This document shows, one piece after another, positions 33,409-40,817 of a stretch of 64,000 bases of DNA. Under the pieces are notes generated by a model. That model saw only the letters and a list, made by a program, of their open reading frames with translations, was not told the DNA's origin and ran no database searches. This stretch comes from an uncultured Shewanella sp. GTDB taxonomy: Bacteria; Pseudomonadota; Gammaproteobacteria; Enterobacterales; Shewanellaceae. Each line of letters opens with the position of its first letter. The stretch's first letter is position 1. The position numbers were made by a program, and so were the translations under genes. Where the stretch lies: positions 62,001 through 126,000 of the forward strand of contig CANNEE010000006.1 of NCBI GenBank assembly GCA_947503555.1, written 5' to 3'.

Positions 33409-34946
33409 TACTCAATACAGTTATTAGATCAGGTATCGCCCTTGTCAGTAAAACAGGCAAATACTTTAACTTAGTCAGTGCTGGCGGTGTGGTTCAAGTC
33501 GATTTGCTTAAGATGAAAGAGCAAGTGTTCAGCTCTAAAATGTGGGTAGGCATGAACCTAGACGCGCCCATTGATTTTGATGAAATCGTGATTCGTGGTG
33601 CTGATGGTCCAATCGAATTTTGGGCTGGTAATGTGTCGATGAATCAAAGCCGCTCGACCGTTCAAGGGGCAAATGCTATCCGCACTAACTCAATTTCGGT
33701 GTTTGGTAAGCAACTTCTAACAAGTAATGATCTGACCCGTACAGCGGTTCGTTTGCGCTCTGATAAAGATGTATTTATCGGTGGTGCAGCAGTTGGTGGC
33801 AAAGGCTGGAGATTAAAGGCGAATGAAATCGAGGAGTATCCAGTTGCTGGGGCGCTGTACGGTTTTAGAAAGTTACCTGACTACAACCTTGATGAAACGA
33901 CTTATGTCGGCAGAGATAATGGCTTATGGAACGCAGGCGCGTACGCCTCTAGCCTTGATAGATTCGTGTCAGAAGATGAAAAGACAAGACTTCAAATAGA
34001 CCAAGACACGGGTAAGGTTTATCGCTGGTCAGAGGCTAACGGTTGGGCTTTAGACTCTTATTTCAACAATGAAATGGTTATCTATTCAGGTCAGATACGT
34101 GAAGGTGAACTGATAATCTCTAAAGACAGAAAAGAAGTTTATGTTGTGCTTGGTTATGACGCTACGCCGATATCGTACTTGATTTTTTATCGCTCAACAG
34201 ATGACGGCAAAACATTCGAGCGTATAACTACCGTTCGCTGGCAGGATTTGGGCGGTGGTGTAGCTGGGCGATTAAATGGTTCGGATAAATATCGCATGGT
34301 TGGCAATGTCATCACAGCATGTCAATACAATGTATTGGTTGCGCTAAATGTGGATACTCTTGAAGCAAAAGCATGGGATGTTGCAAGGGATTTTGACGGC
34401 AAAGCATTTGGTAAAGCCGCATGGCTTGATGAAGAGTTGAAAACGGGTATTTTTGGCATCTATGGTGGTGTTGGACAAGATAATTACATAGCCAAAACTG
34501 TTGACGGTGGTCAAACGTTTACCAAGGTTACCACAATGAAAAGTGAGTCAGATTTTGTTATATCAGAAGATGGCTTAGAGGTGATTTCGAGCAATAAAAG
34601 CGGCGGGGTTAACTACTCAACCGATAGCCTAGAAACATTCGAGCATGTGTCAGATATCAATTATTCAAGTGGTTTTACTCGACCACTCCCTAAATTTTGG
34701 GTGTCGTGTGATGGAACATTGCTTAATGCCTTGTATTCAGTAGCAGGAGTGGCGGGTTTTAAAAAGATGAACCTGTCACCAGATATGGATAAAAAAGACG
34801 CTCAAATGATAGCTTTATCTAATGGGCGACTGTATCGCGGAGAGCCTTTAGGCTATAGCGGTGAAGGTTATGGTGCGGTTTACCAGCTTTCTGTTAGTGG
34901 TGATATGTCACCCGCTACAGTCGAAATCATGGAGCTAATCGGCTAA
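33405..34946 (+). CDS. Spike/receptor-binding protein with Asp-box repeats
   Basis: This 513-residue protein is the largest of the prophage. The N-terminal 150 residues are beta-rich. Asp-box (BNR-type) motifs follow: STDDGKTF (264-271), VDGGQTF (366-372) and the weaker STDSLETF (405-412). These are found in beta-propeller proteins such as sialidases and glycan-binding tails. The position after the capsid region corresponds to PM2 spike P1, which is shorter. A receptor-binding role at the vertex is inferred. Confidence 0.6.
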   Translation: MILNTVIRSGIALVSKTGKYFNLVSAGGVVQVDLLKMKEQVFSSKMWVGMNLDAPIDFDEIVIRGADGPIEFWAGNVSMNQSRSTVQGANAIRTNSISVFGKQLLTSNDLTRTAVRLRSDKDVFIGGAAVGGKGWRLKANEIEEYPVAGALYGFRKLPDYNLDETTYVGRDNGLWNAGAYASSLDRFVSEDEKTRLQIDQDTGKVYRWSEANGWALDSYFNNEMVIYSGQIREGELIISKDRKEVYVVLGYDATPISYLIFYRSTDDGKTFERITTVRWQDLGGGVAGRLNGSDKYRMVGNVITACQYNVLVALNVDTLEAKAWDVARDFDGKAFGKAAWLDEELKTGIFGIYGGVGQDNYIAKTVDGGQTFTKVTTMKSESDFVISEDGLEVISSNKSGGVNYSTDSLETFEHVSDINYSSGFTRPLPKFWVSCDGTLLNALYSVAGVAGFKKMNLSPDMDKKDAQMIALSNGRLYRGEPLGYSGEGYGAVYQLSVSGDMSPATVEIMELIG

Positions 34947-35557
34947 TGCGCGCCGCTATCGCGTTATCAGGTGCAGCCATGCTGGGGTTAACCGCAGCAT
35001 GGCTTATTCTGCGCAAGCAACCAGAACCGGTTATTGAACAAGGTGAGGGGAGTCGTTCGCCAAGCGCCAACCCTTATCTCAATTTTAACTTTGGCAAAAT
35101 ACTGTCGGGAGACAGCAACATGAAAAATACATCAGCCCCTTTGGGTAAGCCAGTGCCACAGGGTATCAGGCTTAATAATCCGCTTAACATCCGTGAAAAT
35201 GAGAGTGTTAACTTTGCGTGGCAAGGTGAGCACGAACAAGAGCTAAGCGATAGTTTCGAAGAATTTGAAACGCCGTTTTATGGTATTCGTGCCGCAGCTC
35301 GTAACCTAAAAACCTACCGCACCAAGTATCAACTCGATACGGTTGAAGGAATCATTCAGAAGTGGGCTCCACCTCATGAAAACCCTACGCAAAAGTATAT
35401 TGAATTTGTGGCGAATAAGGCAGGCGTACACGCACAATCGCCGCTATCTGCTGCCGATTATCCGCATGTGATTGCAGCTATGATCCATTTCGAAAACGGA
35501 TACAACCCTTATGAACCTGAACTTATCGAACAAGCTACCGCAGCAGGCTTGGCTTAA
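34946..35557 (+). CDS. Membrane-anchored muramidase-like virion protein
   Basis: The protein has 203 residues. An N-terminal helix (IALSGAAMLGLTAAWLIL) is followed by a linker and a domain beginning NNPLNIRENESVNFAWQGE, then FETPFYGIRAAARNLKTY and IIQKWAPPHENPTQKYIEFV. This pattern is found in phage structural proteins with lysozyme-like folds. It could open a path in the peptidoglycan during entry or release. The start overlaps the spike gene stop by one base and its end overlaps the next gene by 47 bp. Confidence 0.65.
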   Translation: MRAAIALSGAAMLGLTAAWLILRKQPEPVIEQGEGSRSPSANPYLNFNFGKILSGDSNMKNTSAPLGKPVPQGIRLNNPLNIRENESVNFAWQGEHEQELSDSFEEFETPFYGIRAAARNLKTYRTKYQLDTVEGIIQKWAPPHENPTQKYIEFVANKAGVHAQSPLSAADYPHVIAAMIHFENGYNPYEPELIEQATAAGLA

Positions 35558-35888
35558 TGCCGTAGTGGCCTTGGCTGCTGTTTATGTGGTTTATAAGCTC
35601 AGCCAAGGGCTAACGCGAGTCGATGACGGCTTGCAGACAGCCACTAAACCTATCGGCGGTTTATTGTCGGATATTTCACTTTGGCTCAATGGTAGTCATG
35701 AAGTTGAAGTAACTGATCTGCAAATACCTTCTCACTTAGTCGATGAGAACTACAGACTCAGTGATGAAGCGATAGCAGTATATAACCGCATTCCTAAACA
35801 CAGAGCGTTGCTTGATGCAGCACTACTACCAGATAGAACGATACGCACAGAATATCGCTATCTCATTTATCAAAGTCAGGGGGTATAA
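35511..35888 (+). CDS. Prophage membrane protein, holin or virion component
   Basis: The protein has 125 residues with one N-terminal membrane helix (WLNAVVALAAVYVVYKL). A soluble part follows, with EVTDLQIPSHLVDENYRLSDEAI and an aromatic tail (TEYRYLIYQ). The gene overlaps both the muramidase gene and, closely, the next gene. A lysis role is suggested by position only. PM2 has small lysis proteins P17 and P18 near its late genes. Confidence 0.55.
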   Translation: MNLNLSNKLPQQAWLNAVVALAAVYVVYKLSQGLTRVDDGLQTATKPIGGLLSDISLWLNGSHEVEVTDLQIPSHLVDENYRLSDEAIAVYNRIPKHRALLDAALLPDRTIRTEYRYLIYQSQGV

Positions 35889-35889
35889 C

Positions 35890-36246
35890 ATGGCGCGATT
35901 TATCGGTGATGTTAAGACACTTTGGCTAAAAGGTTCGCTTAGAAAAATGGAGTTGATATCGCGAGTTCAGTTCATTGATAAGCAAGGTATTGAATGGGAG
36001 GCGCCCAAAGGCTCTATTATTGATGGCGCTAGCATTCCTCGGTTCTTTTGGCGATTCATTGGTTCGCCGTTTGTCGGTCATTATCGCAGGGCATCAGTAG
36101 TACATGACGTTTACTGTGTAACTAAGTCCCGACCTCATAAACAAGTGCATAAGATGTTTTACGAAGCAATGCGCGTTGATGGGGTTGGATATATTAAAGC
36201 AAAAGTAATGTACATAGCCGTGAGGCTAGGAGGTCCTAAATGGTAA
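35890..36246 (+). CDS. DUF1353 domain phage protein
   Basis: ATG 35890 gives 118 residues (MARFIGDVKTLWLKG). The DUF1353 hallmark is GSIIDGASIPRFFWRFIGSPFVGHYRRASVVHDVYC, in which His/Asp residues near VVHDVYC could bind a metal. The family occurs in many phages, often next to lysis genes, and its biochemical function is not established. It overlaps the following lipoprotein gene by 7 bp. Confidence 0.75.
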   Translation: MARFIGDVKTLWLKGSLRKMELISRVQFIDKQGIEWEAPKGSIIDGASIPRFFWRFIGSPFVGHYRRASVVHDVYCVTKSRPHKQVHKMFYEAMRVDGVGYIKAKVMYIAVRLGGPKW

Positions 36247-36467
36247 AAGTGATCATGTTAACGCTGGCTACATTGGTAGTAGGCTGCGCCAATATTGATT
36301 ATCAATTTGGTGATATATCTCGAGCGTATTGTGGTTCAACAAGTGATGAGTTTCGCGCAGAGATTAAAGCTAGATTGAGTGAAAAGGGCGTAGAAATCGG
36401 TGTTGATTACTGCGTGCTGCATGGGTTGGTCGATGCCGTAGTCGCCAATGAAGGCGAGGGAAGCTAG
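36240..36467 (+). CDS. Small phage lipoprotein
   Basis: The protein has 75 residues. The signal peptide ends with lipobox LVVGC, with the modified Cys at about residue 16. The mature part has three more Cys residues and no Pro-rich stretch, unlike typical Rz1. Position after the DUF1353 gene and before the 60-residue gene suggests a late function such as outer-membrane disruption or superinfection exclusion. Confidence 0.6.
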   Translation: MVKVIMLTLATLVVGCANIDYQFGDISRAYCGSTSDEFRAEIKARLSEKGVEIGVDYCVLHGLVDAVVANEGEGS

Positions 36468-36650
36468 ATGGAAGAAGCACTCTTATTTAACCTGCTTAAA
36501 TTAAGCGGCCTAGACGGAAATACAGTTATTTGGGTTGCCTTTATGTGGCGTACTAGCTCGCTAGTCAAACAGGCCAAAGATGAGCTGCTTATCATCATAC
36601 ACGCCATTGATAAGCGCGTAGCGGTACTGGAGAGCAACAGAAATGAATAG
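36468..36650 (+). CDS. Prophage small protein, 60 residues
   Basis: It is homologous to the remnant protein at 24412. A hydrophobic core WVAFMWRTSSLVKQAKDELLIIIHAIDKRVAVLESNRN mixes membrane-like and heptad patterns, reminiscent of the spanin or holin-accessory type. It starts immediately after the lipoprotein stop. Function unknown. Conservation in both elements shows it belongs to the core of the element family. Confidence 0.6.
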   Translation: MEEALLFNLLKLSGLDGNTVIWVAFMWRTSSLVKQAKDELLIIIHAIDKRVAVLESNRNE

Positions 36651-36783
36651 AGCAAGTGACTTTGCTATTGATGTCCGTACACCTGATGCGGTACGAGTCA
36701 AAATAGAGCCTAGCGACAAGCTGCTAATCATTATGGTAATAGCAACATTAGTCGCTGCAGCATGGGTTAAGAAAAAGCTCTAG
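36643..36783 (+). CDS. Prophage small membrane protein, 46 residues
   Basis: The ATG overlaps the previous gene by 8 bp. The product has a polar start (NRASDFAIDVRTPDAVR) and a C-terminal membrane helix (LLIIMVIATLVAAAWV) with KKKL. DNA of its second half is nearly identical in the remnant at 24630-24713, although the flanks there have diverged, so this part is under strong conservation or was exchanged recently. Confidence 0.65.
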   Translation: MNRASDFAIDVRTPDAVRVKIEPSDKLLIIMVIATLVAAAWVKKKL

Positions 36784-36793
36784 CCATAATTAG

Positions 36794-36820
36794 AAAAGCA
36801 GTCCTGCAGACTGCTTTTTT
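36794..36820 (+). terminator. Terminator of the late operon
   Basis: AAAAGCAGTC pairs with GACTGCTTTT across 5 bases and is followed by six T. It ends the operon that begins with the capsid genes. Confidence 0.85.
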
Positions 36821-36854
36821 GCTAAAAGGCTTTGGTTAAAGTAATATTAAATGG

Positions 36855-36882
36855 TTGACACTATACGTGTAAATTACGTCAA
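36855..36882. promoter_or_regulatory. Dyad before the cargo pair
   Basis: TTGAC (36855) and GTCAA (36878-36882) flank a smaller dyad ACAC-TATAC-GTGT, 14 bp before the first cargo gene. This suggests autoregulation of the pair. Promoter hexamers are not clear. Confidence 0.4.
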
Positions 36883-36895
36883 TTGAGAACAAGTT

Positions 36896-37372
36896 ATGAG
36901 TGCAGCGATAATAGGTAACAAATTTGTAGAAATTCTATTGCCAATTTCAATGGTTAAAAATGCTAAAACCAATGTAAAACTGGCATCTGCAAAAGTAAAA
37001 ATGAACAAGGGTATGGATACCATTCAAAAAGGAGTTGAACTTACACTAAGTGGGGTTGACGACTTGGTCGATGAGCAAATTAATCGATTGCTTGATACTG
37101 AGGACCCATCTTTGTCCGATCAAGAAGCTAAAGAGCTCCAGAATGTTTTAGATCAAGCTTCGGAATTGTTATCTTATATTAATGATTTAGATATGCCTGC
37201 AAGCACCGTGTTCGCATTAAAAAAGAGTTGTGAAAAGCTTGATTTGATGCTGAATTTAGAAATGCAAATGCGTGAAAATCTAGCTCTACCTGCAACAATC
37301 AATCTTAAAGGAATTGAAAAAGCGGTTAATTCTAGTCAAAAGGATTTTGGGGATTCATGGGTAGAAGCATAA
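36896..37372 (+). CDS. Partner gene of the YafO-like toxin (candidate antitoxin)
   Basis: The 158-residue, all-helical protein contains KLASAKVKMNKGMDTIQKGVELTLSGVDDLVDEQINRLL and a Leu-rich helical second half. It ends KAVNSSQKDFGDSWVEA. It has no Phd/YafN-type or HTH motif that I recognise and is longer than YafN (about 97 residues). The stop overlaps the toxin start by 16 bp, typical of a toxin-antitoxin pair. It has its own leader after the late-operon terminator, so it could be expressed in the lysogen. Confidence 0.55.
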   Translation: MSAAIIGNKFVEILLPISMVKNAKTNVKLASAKVKMNKGMDTIQKGVELTLSGVDDLVDEQINRLLDTEDPSLSDQEAKELQNVLDQASELLSYINDLDMPASTVFALKKSCEKLDLMLNLEMQMRENLALPATINLKGIEKAVNSSQKDFGDSWVEA

Positions 37373-37737
37373 AAGTATTTAAAACTCGTCATTCCTTTTG
37401 GGATAATGAAGATATAGCTCCAATTGTTGAACAATTCAAGAAATACAAATCTGAACATAATACCCCAATAACATTTGGAAGAGATGCACCGCTAGTACGC
37501 CCAAGTGAGGCCACCTACGCAGGTATCCAACACATCCATATAGGAAGTTTTAACACGTTAACATACCAATACCATAGGACTTCAGATGATTGGTTAATTT
37601 ACACGTCAGGTTTTTCAAACAGCAATCATTATTTGCTAATTGATATATTGACACCTGATGCGCACAACAAGGCTAACAGCATTGATCTCATGAATAGATA
37701 TATAGAGATAGCTAATAACTTTAGACGTGAATTTTGA
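37357..37737 (+). CDS. YafO-family mRNA interferase toxin
   Basis: This 126-residue product has the YafO pattern along its length: KVFKT at the N-terminus, a helix, TFGRDAPL, QHIHIG, YQYHRTSDDWLIYTSG, and YLLIDILTPDAHNKAN followed by the closing EIANNFRREF. E. coli YafO (132 residues) cleaves mRNA at the ribosome and is neutralised by YafN. Here the upstream partner is unrelated to YafN as far as I can see. The gene sits in the prophage cargo slot and may act in plasmid-like maintenance or phage exclusion. Confidence 0.8.
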   Translation: MGRSIKVFKTRHSFWDNEDIAPIVEQFKKYKSEHNTPITFGRDAPLVRPSEATYAGIQHIHIGSFNTLTYQYHRTSDDWLIYTSGFSNSNHYLLIDILTPDAHNKANSIDLMNRYIEIANNFRREF

Positions 37738-37746
37738 TAGTAATAG

Positions 37747-37772
37747 AAGCCGCTTAAATCAGCGGCTTTTTT
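37747..37772. terminator. Terminator after the YafO-like gene
   Basis: AAGCCGCT pairs with AGCGGCTT across 6 bases, followed by a T tract. It separates the pair from the convergent regulator gene. Confidence 0.85.
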
Positions 37773-37803
37773 GTGTTCGTACGTTAATAATCAAGTGCCT
37801 AGG

Positions 37804-38250
37804 CTAATCAACGTCACTAGATTTCACGTAGGGACGCTTAAAATCAGCAACAAAAGCGGGTTCACGGTCTCGCCACGGCTTAAAGTTCCTAGGCTTGTCG
37901 ATTACTTTACTTGCACTTGGTAAGCGTCCAACTTCCTTGCACATCATTTCTATCTCGCTTGGTAACACATCAAAACCCTGTGGTGTTATCAGTCGGCCAT
38001 TAACGATCATATAACCATTCCAATTATCAGCGCAGGGTAAAAAGCCACTGGCAGCAATATCCAGTAGCCTAAGCGCGGTGTTATTGGTTGGCTTTCCTTC
38101 TTTGATCCATCTATAAGCCGTGGCCTTATTGACACCAAAATAGCTACAAATCAAACGGTAATCGTCTTTAAATAGGGTTCTGAACTTAGCTTGGTGTGAC
38201 TGTTGGTATAGGTAATTGTGGGTATTGCTCATCGAGTACGACATTCTCAC
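37804..38250 (-). CDS. Prophage right-end regulator with HTH
   Basis: The protein has 148 residues; the first ATG is used, but two further Met within ten codons are possible. The HTH-like part is DYRLICSYFGVNKATAYRWIKEGKPTNNTALRLLDIAASGFLP, followed by MIVNGRLITPQGFDVLPSEIE, a pattern seen in small phage-type regulators. A frameshifted homologue exists in the remnant at 25570. The C-terminus (FKRPYVKSSDVD) differs from the remnant; the DNA encoding it matches a 20-mer outside the prophage at 38891 with one mismatch. Confidence 0.7.
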   Translation of the reverse strand: MRMSYSMSNTHNYLYQQSHQAKFRTLFKDDYRLICSYFGVNKATAYRWIKEGKPTNNTALRLLDIAASGFLPCADNWNGYMIVNGRLITPQGFDVLPSEIEMMCKEVGRLPSASKVIDKPRNFKPWRDREPAFVADFKRPYVKSSDVD

Positions 38251-38468
38251 GATCCTTCTTTAAGAATATTTCGCTATAAGCGGGTTAAAAATGGATGCGG
38301 AGTGTAATATCGAAAATGAGGTGTAACGTAGTACAAAATAACGATTATCTTGCAGGTAATAATCGAATAGGATATTTTGAAAATCTGCTACTAAATGATT
38401 TAGCTGAATCAGTAGGTTAGATGGAGTCAATGCAAAATATCTTGTGTTGGCAGTAATTTAGACACTGT

Positions 38469-38496
38469 ATTTAACATAATATACATTGTGCGAAGT
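38469..38496. other. dif-like site, right end of prophage
   Basis: ATTTAACATAATATACA (38469-38485) is followed by TTGTGCGAAGT, which fits the XerC-arm consensus (TTATGCGCACC in E. coli) much better than the left site does. This is probably the functional chromosomal dif of the lysogen. Confidence 0.85.
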
Positions 38497-39446
38497 CATG
38501 TGTGTAGATGGGTGGGAATGATAGATTAGGCTTTAATCTGCTCATGCTATAGAGCTTAGGTCGTTACCGCTTAGCTGACTCTCTTTGCTTCATGATGTTG
38601 CTATAGCCACATTCTATATCTCAGCTTGTTTTTAAACTCATACCCATATGGTTAAATTCATTGTTGTGCTACAAACTCACAATTCGCATCAAGGTATCTC
38701 ATTAAACTAATGCGTATTCCCAAGCTATCCCAACAAATTTGCGTTTATAAATGAACCTTCAGCGATACTTTGATAGCTAAGTGTAAAATGTTTCGTTGCT
38801 ATAAGTTTTTAAGCGATTAGCGAGTTGTTCTCAAGGCTTGAATCTGTAAAGCTATAAATAGCTATTGGTCATTTTTCGCTGATAAATTAGGCGTCGCTAC
38901 GTGAAATCTAACCCATAACACCTAAGAACAATAAAAAGCACGCACGTAGCAACGCCTAGTATTTATTCAAGTCAGTAAGTATGAAGTTGCCTCATGGGAT
39001 AAACCTATTAGCTGTTAAGTCTTCAAGGTTTGGGCTATTGAGCACCTTAAGCGGTTTAGAAAATTTTAGCTCTGTTGGTTTTAGTGCTAGATGCGATTTC
39101 TAATTGCTTTCGCGGTAGTGACAATATTGAATTATTCAAAATCGCTTTTAAGCCTCACAATCGCAAAGCTAGTTAATCGGTTAGCTAATAGAGCACTAGC
39201 ATATGGGACAGGTACTTGAACAATTGCGTGTCATGCCTTTTCACACCTTTCTTTATATCGATTAATGTTAAGAACAGAGATGAAAATTCAGAAACTTCAC
39301 CTTAGTTATTTTCAAAGTAAACTGAGATTTGTTGCACTAGATAATAGCATTGGCTTGCTTAGGTTATAGGGTGAATAGATAGTGTAAGCTAATGCCGATA
39401 ACGATACTTATCGGCATTAACGCATCACTTATTCATAAGAACTCGT
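38497..39446. other. Gene-free stretch with a large inverted repeat
   Basis: No convincing gene is seen in these 950 bp. An imperfect inverted repeat has arms 38882-38903 and 38943-38966 (core GGCGTCGCTACGTG / CACGTAGCAACGCC) with a 39-base loop. A hairpin at 39390-39419 (TAATGCCGATAA / TTATCGGCATTA) lies just behind the recombinase gene and may be its terminator. Confidence 0.6.
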
Positions 39447-40763
39447 TTAATCTAATCCCGCTAAATGATTGATTGGTTTATGCTGCGCACTTTGACTGCG
39501 TTCTATCTGGCTGGTGTGCAGATATTGGGATGTGGTATCGATACTCTCATGGCCGGCATCGGCTTGCACATGGGATAAAGGTCTGGCGTTGAGGTTGATA
39601 TCATGGGTGATGCCAGTATGACGTATATTGTGTGCGGTTAACTTACGCATATCGACGGCATCATCAACAAAACCGTCTTGTTCTGCTTTATCAGCCGCCA
39701 ATTGAATGACCGACAGCACCTCTTCTCTGATTTGGCGTATACCCAAGTTCGCATTGAGGGTTCCAGCTTCCCTGCCCCTTGCTGCTGCCTTATGGCGCAC
39801 AAATAACGGGTGTAGATCATTAGATGTTGGGCATTCCGATAAGCCAAGGAACTGCCTATAGGTTTTTAGTGCAGATAGCAACTCACTTGAAACCGCAACG
39901 TTTCGCTGTTTACCCCCTTTACTACTGGGTATATGAAAACGCCAAATACCAGTTTGTTTATCTTGCTTGAACTGCCCCATTACTGGGCTGAATCCGGCTC
40001 TAGCTGCGACATCTGAGACTCGTAAATAACAAGAATACAATAGCTTAATAAGGAATAGGCTTCGCTGGTGCTCTTGAGGGCTTTGCTCGGCAAGCCCCTC
40101 TACAGTGGTAACCACATAGGACCACTGCAGCTCGGTAAAAGCGAGAATATTGTCATCATCTTGACTGGTTTGATAACGCTTTTTATCGGCAAAGCGGCTA
40201 TGGTTCAGCCAGATCTGAGCAGGATTGCGCTCGCTATACTCCTCACCCATCAAATAGCTGTAAAAAGCTGATAATATGGCTAATTTTGTTTTCAATGCCG
40301 AGTCAGTTAGCTGGTAAGGCTGTTCTACCCCTAGGTGTTTTTTACCTCTAAACGGTCGCCAAGCGCAATTTGGTAAACGCTCACCCGACGACTTATCTGT
40401 CTTAAATTGGGTGACATTAAAGTACCCAATCAGTGTTTTTGGAGGTGATTGGCAATATCTAACATACTCATTAATCTGTTTGCGCTTTAAGCTCGCGACA
40501 GACACCTTTGCGACATCGAAGCACCAATGCAAAAATGTGGTAAGTTCACTGCGGTAAGCTTTATAGTTATTTTCATGAAACTGCTGCTCCCTTAACCAGT
40601 CGATGGCATATTCATACACTAAACAAGCATCTTCTACCTTAGATAAACTGATTGAAGTAATGTGCTGATTAAGTGTTGAGTTATGCTCGTCGAGATATTG
40701 CGCCGAATCGAATAATGGGATTGCGGGTGGGAGCTCGTAAGTCGTTTGGGTCAAAGTTGTCAT
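39447..40763 (-). CDS. Tyrosine recombinase/integrase
   Basis: The protein has 438 residues. The SAM-like N-terminal DNA-binding part covers about 40-180. The catalytic set is complete: Arg248 in CYLRVSD, Lys282 in PSSKGGKQR, His378 and Arg381 in AHNIRHTGIT, His405 in AGHES and nucleophile Tyr414 in TSQYLHTS. It is longer than XerC/XerD (about 300) because of inserts. It lies 950 bp outside the right dif-like site and points towards it, with no prophage gene attached. It may be a resident chromosomal recombinase; its target is unknown. Confidence 0.85.
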   Translation of the reverse strand: MTTLTQTTYELPPAIPLFDSAQYLDEHNSTLNQHITSISLSKVEDACLVYEYAIDWLREQQFHENNYKAYRSELTTFLHWCFDVAKVSVASLKRKQINEYVRYCQSPPKTLIGYFNVTQFKTDKSSGERLPNCAWRPFRGKKHLGVEQPYQLTDSALKTKLAILSAFYSYLMGEEYSERNPAQIWLNHSRFADKKRYQTSQDDDNILAFTELQWSYVVTTVEGLAEQSPQEHQRSLFLIKLLYSCYLRVSDVAARAGFSPVMGQFKQDKQTGIWRFHIPSSKGGKQRNVAVSSELLSALKTYRQFLGLSECPTSNDLHPLFVRHKAAARGREAGTLNANLGIRQIREEVLSVIQLAADKAEQDGFVDDAVDMRKLTAHNIRHTGITHDINLNARPLSHVQADAGHESIDTTSQYLHTSQIERSQSAQHKPINHLAGLD

Positions 40764-40817
40764 CCATCAATAAAGCAAGCAGCAAAATGTTACTGCTAAT
40801 CTTCACAAATCCCAACC

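Larger units (their letters stand above)
26192..38496 (+). mobile_element. Corticovirus (PM2)-like prophage integrated at dif
   Basis: About 12.3 kb lie between two dif-like sites in the same orientation. Contents in order: reversed repressor, two early genes, DnaA-box origin, Zn-ribbon and membrane proteins, packaging ATPase, P2-like capsid protein, small membrane proteins, spike, muramidase, lysis-type genes, cargo pair, reversed regulator. There is no integrase, terminase, portal or tail gene. The size, ATPase-capsid order and tiny membrane proteins match PM2, which has a circular dsDNA genome of about 10 kb and an internal membrane. All frames look intact. Confidence 0.85.

Noticed and set aside
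26192-38496. Tailed phage or filamentous phage
   Set aside because: No terminase, portal, tail or pI/pIII-type genes; the Zot-like ATPase could suggest an inovirus, but the capsid protein is P2-like and the late genes do not fit filamentous phages.
38882-38966. Integron attC-like site
   Set aside because: The arms are symmetric, but the pair of GTTRRRY and RYYYAAC boxes at the two ends is not present, and no cassette array or IntI follows.
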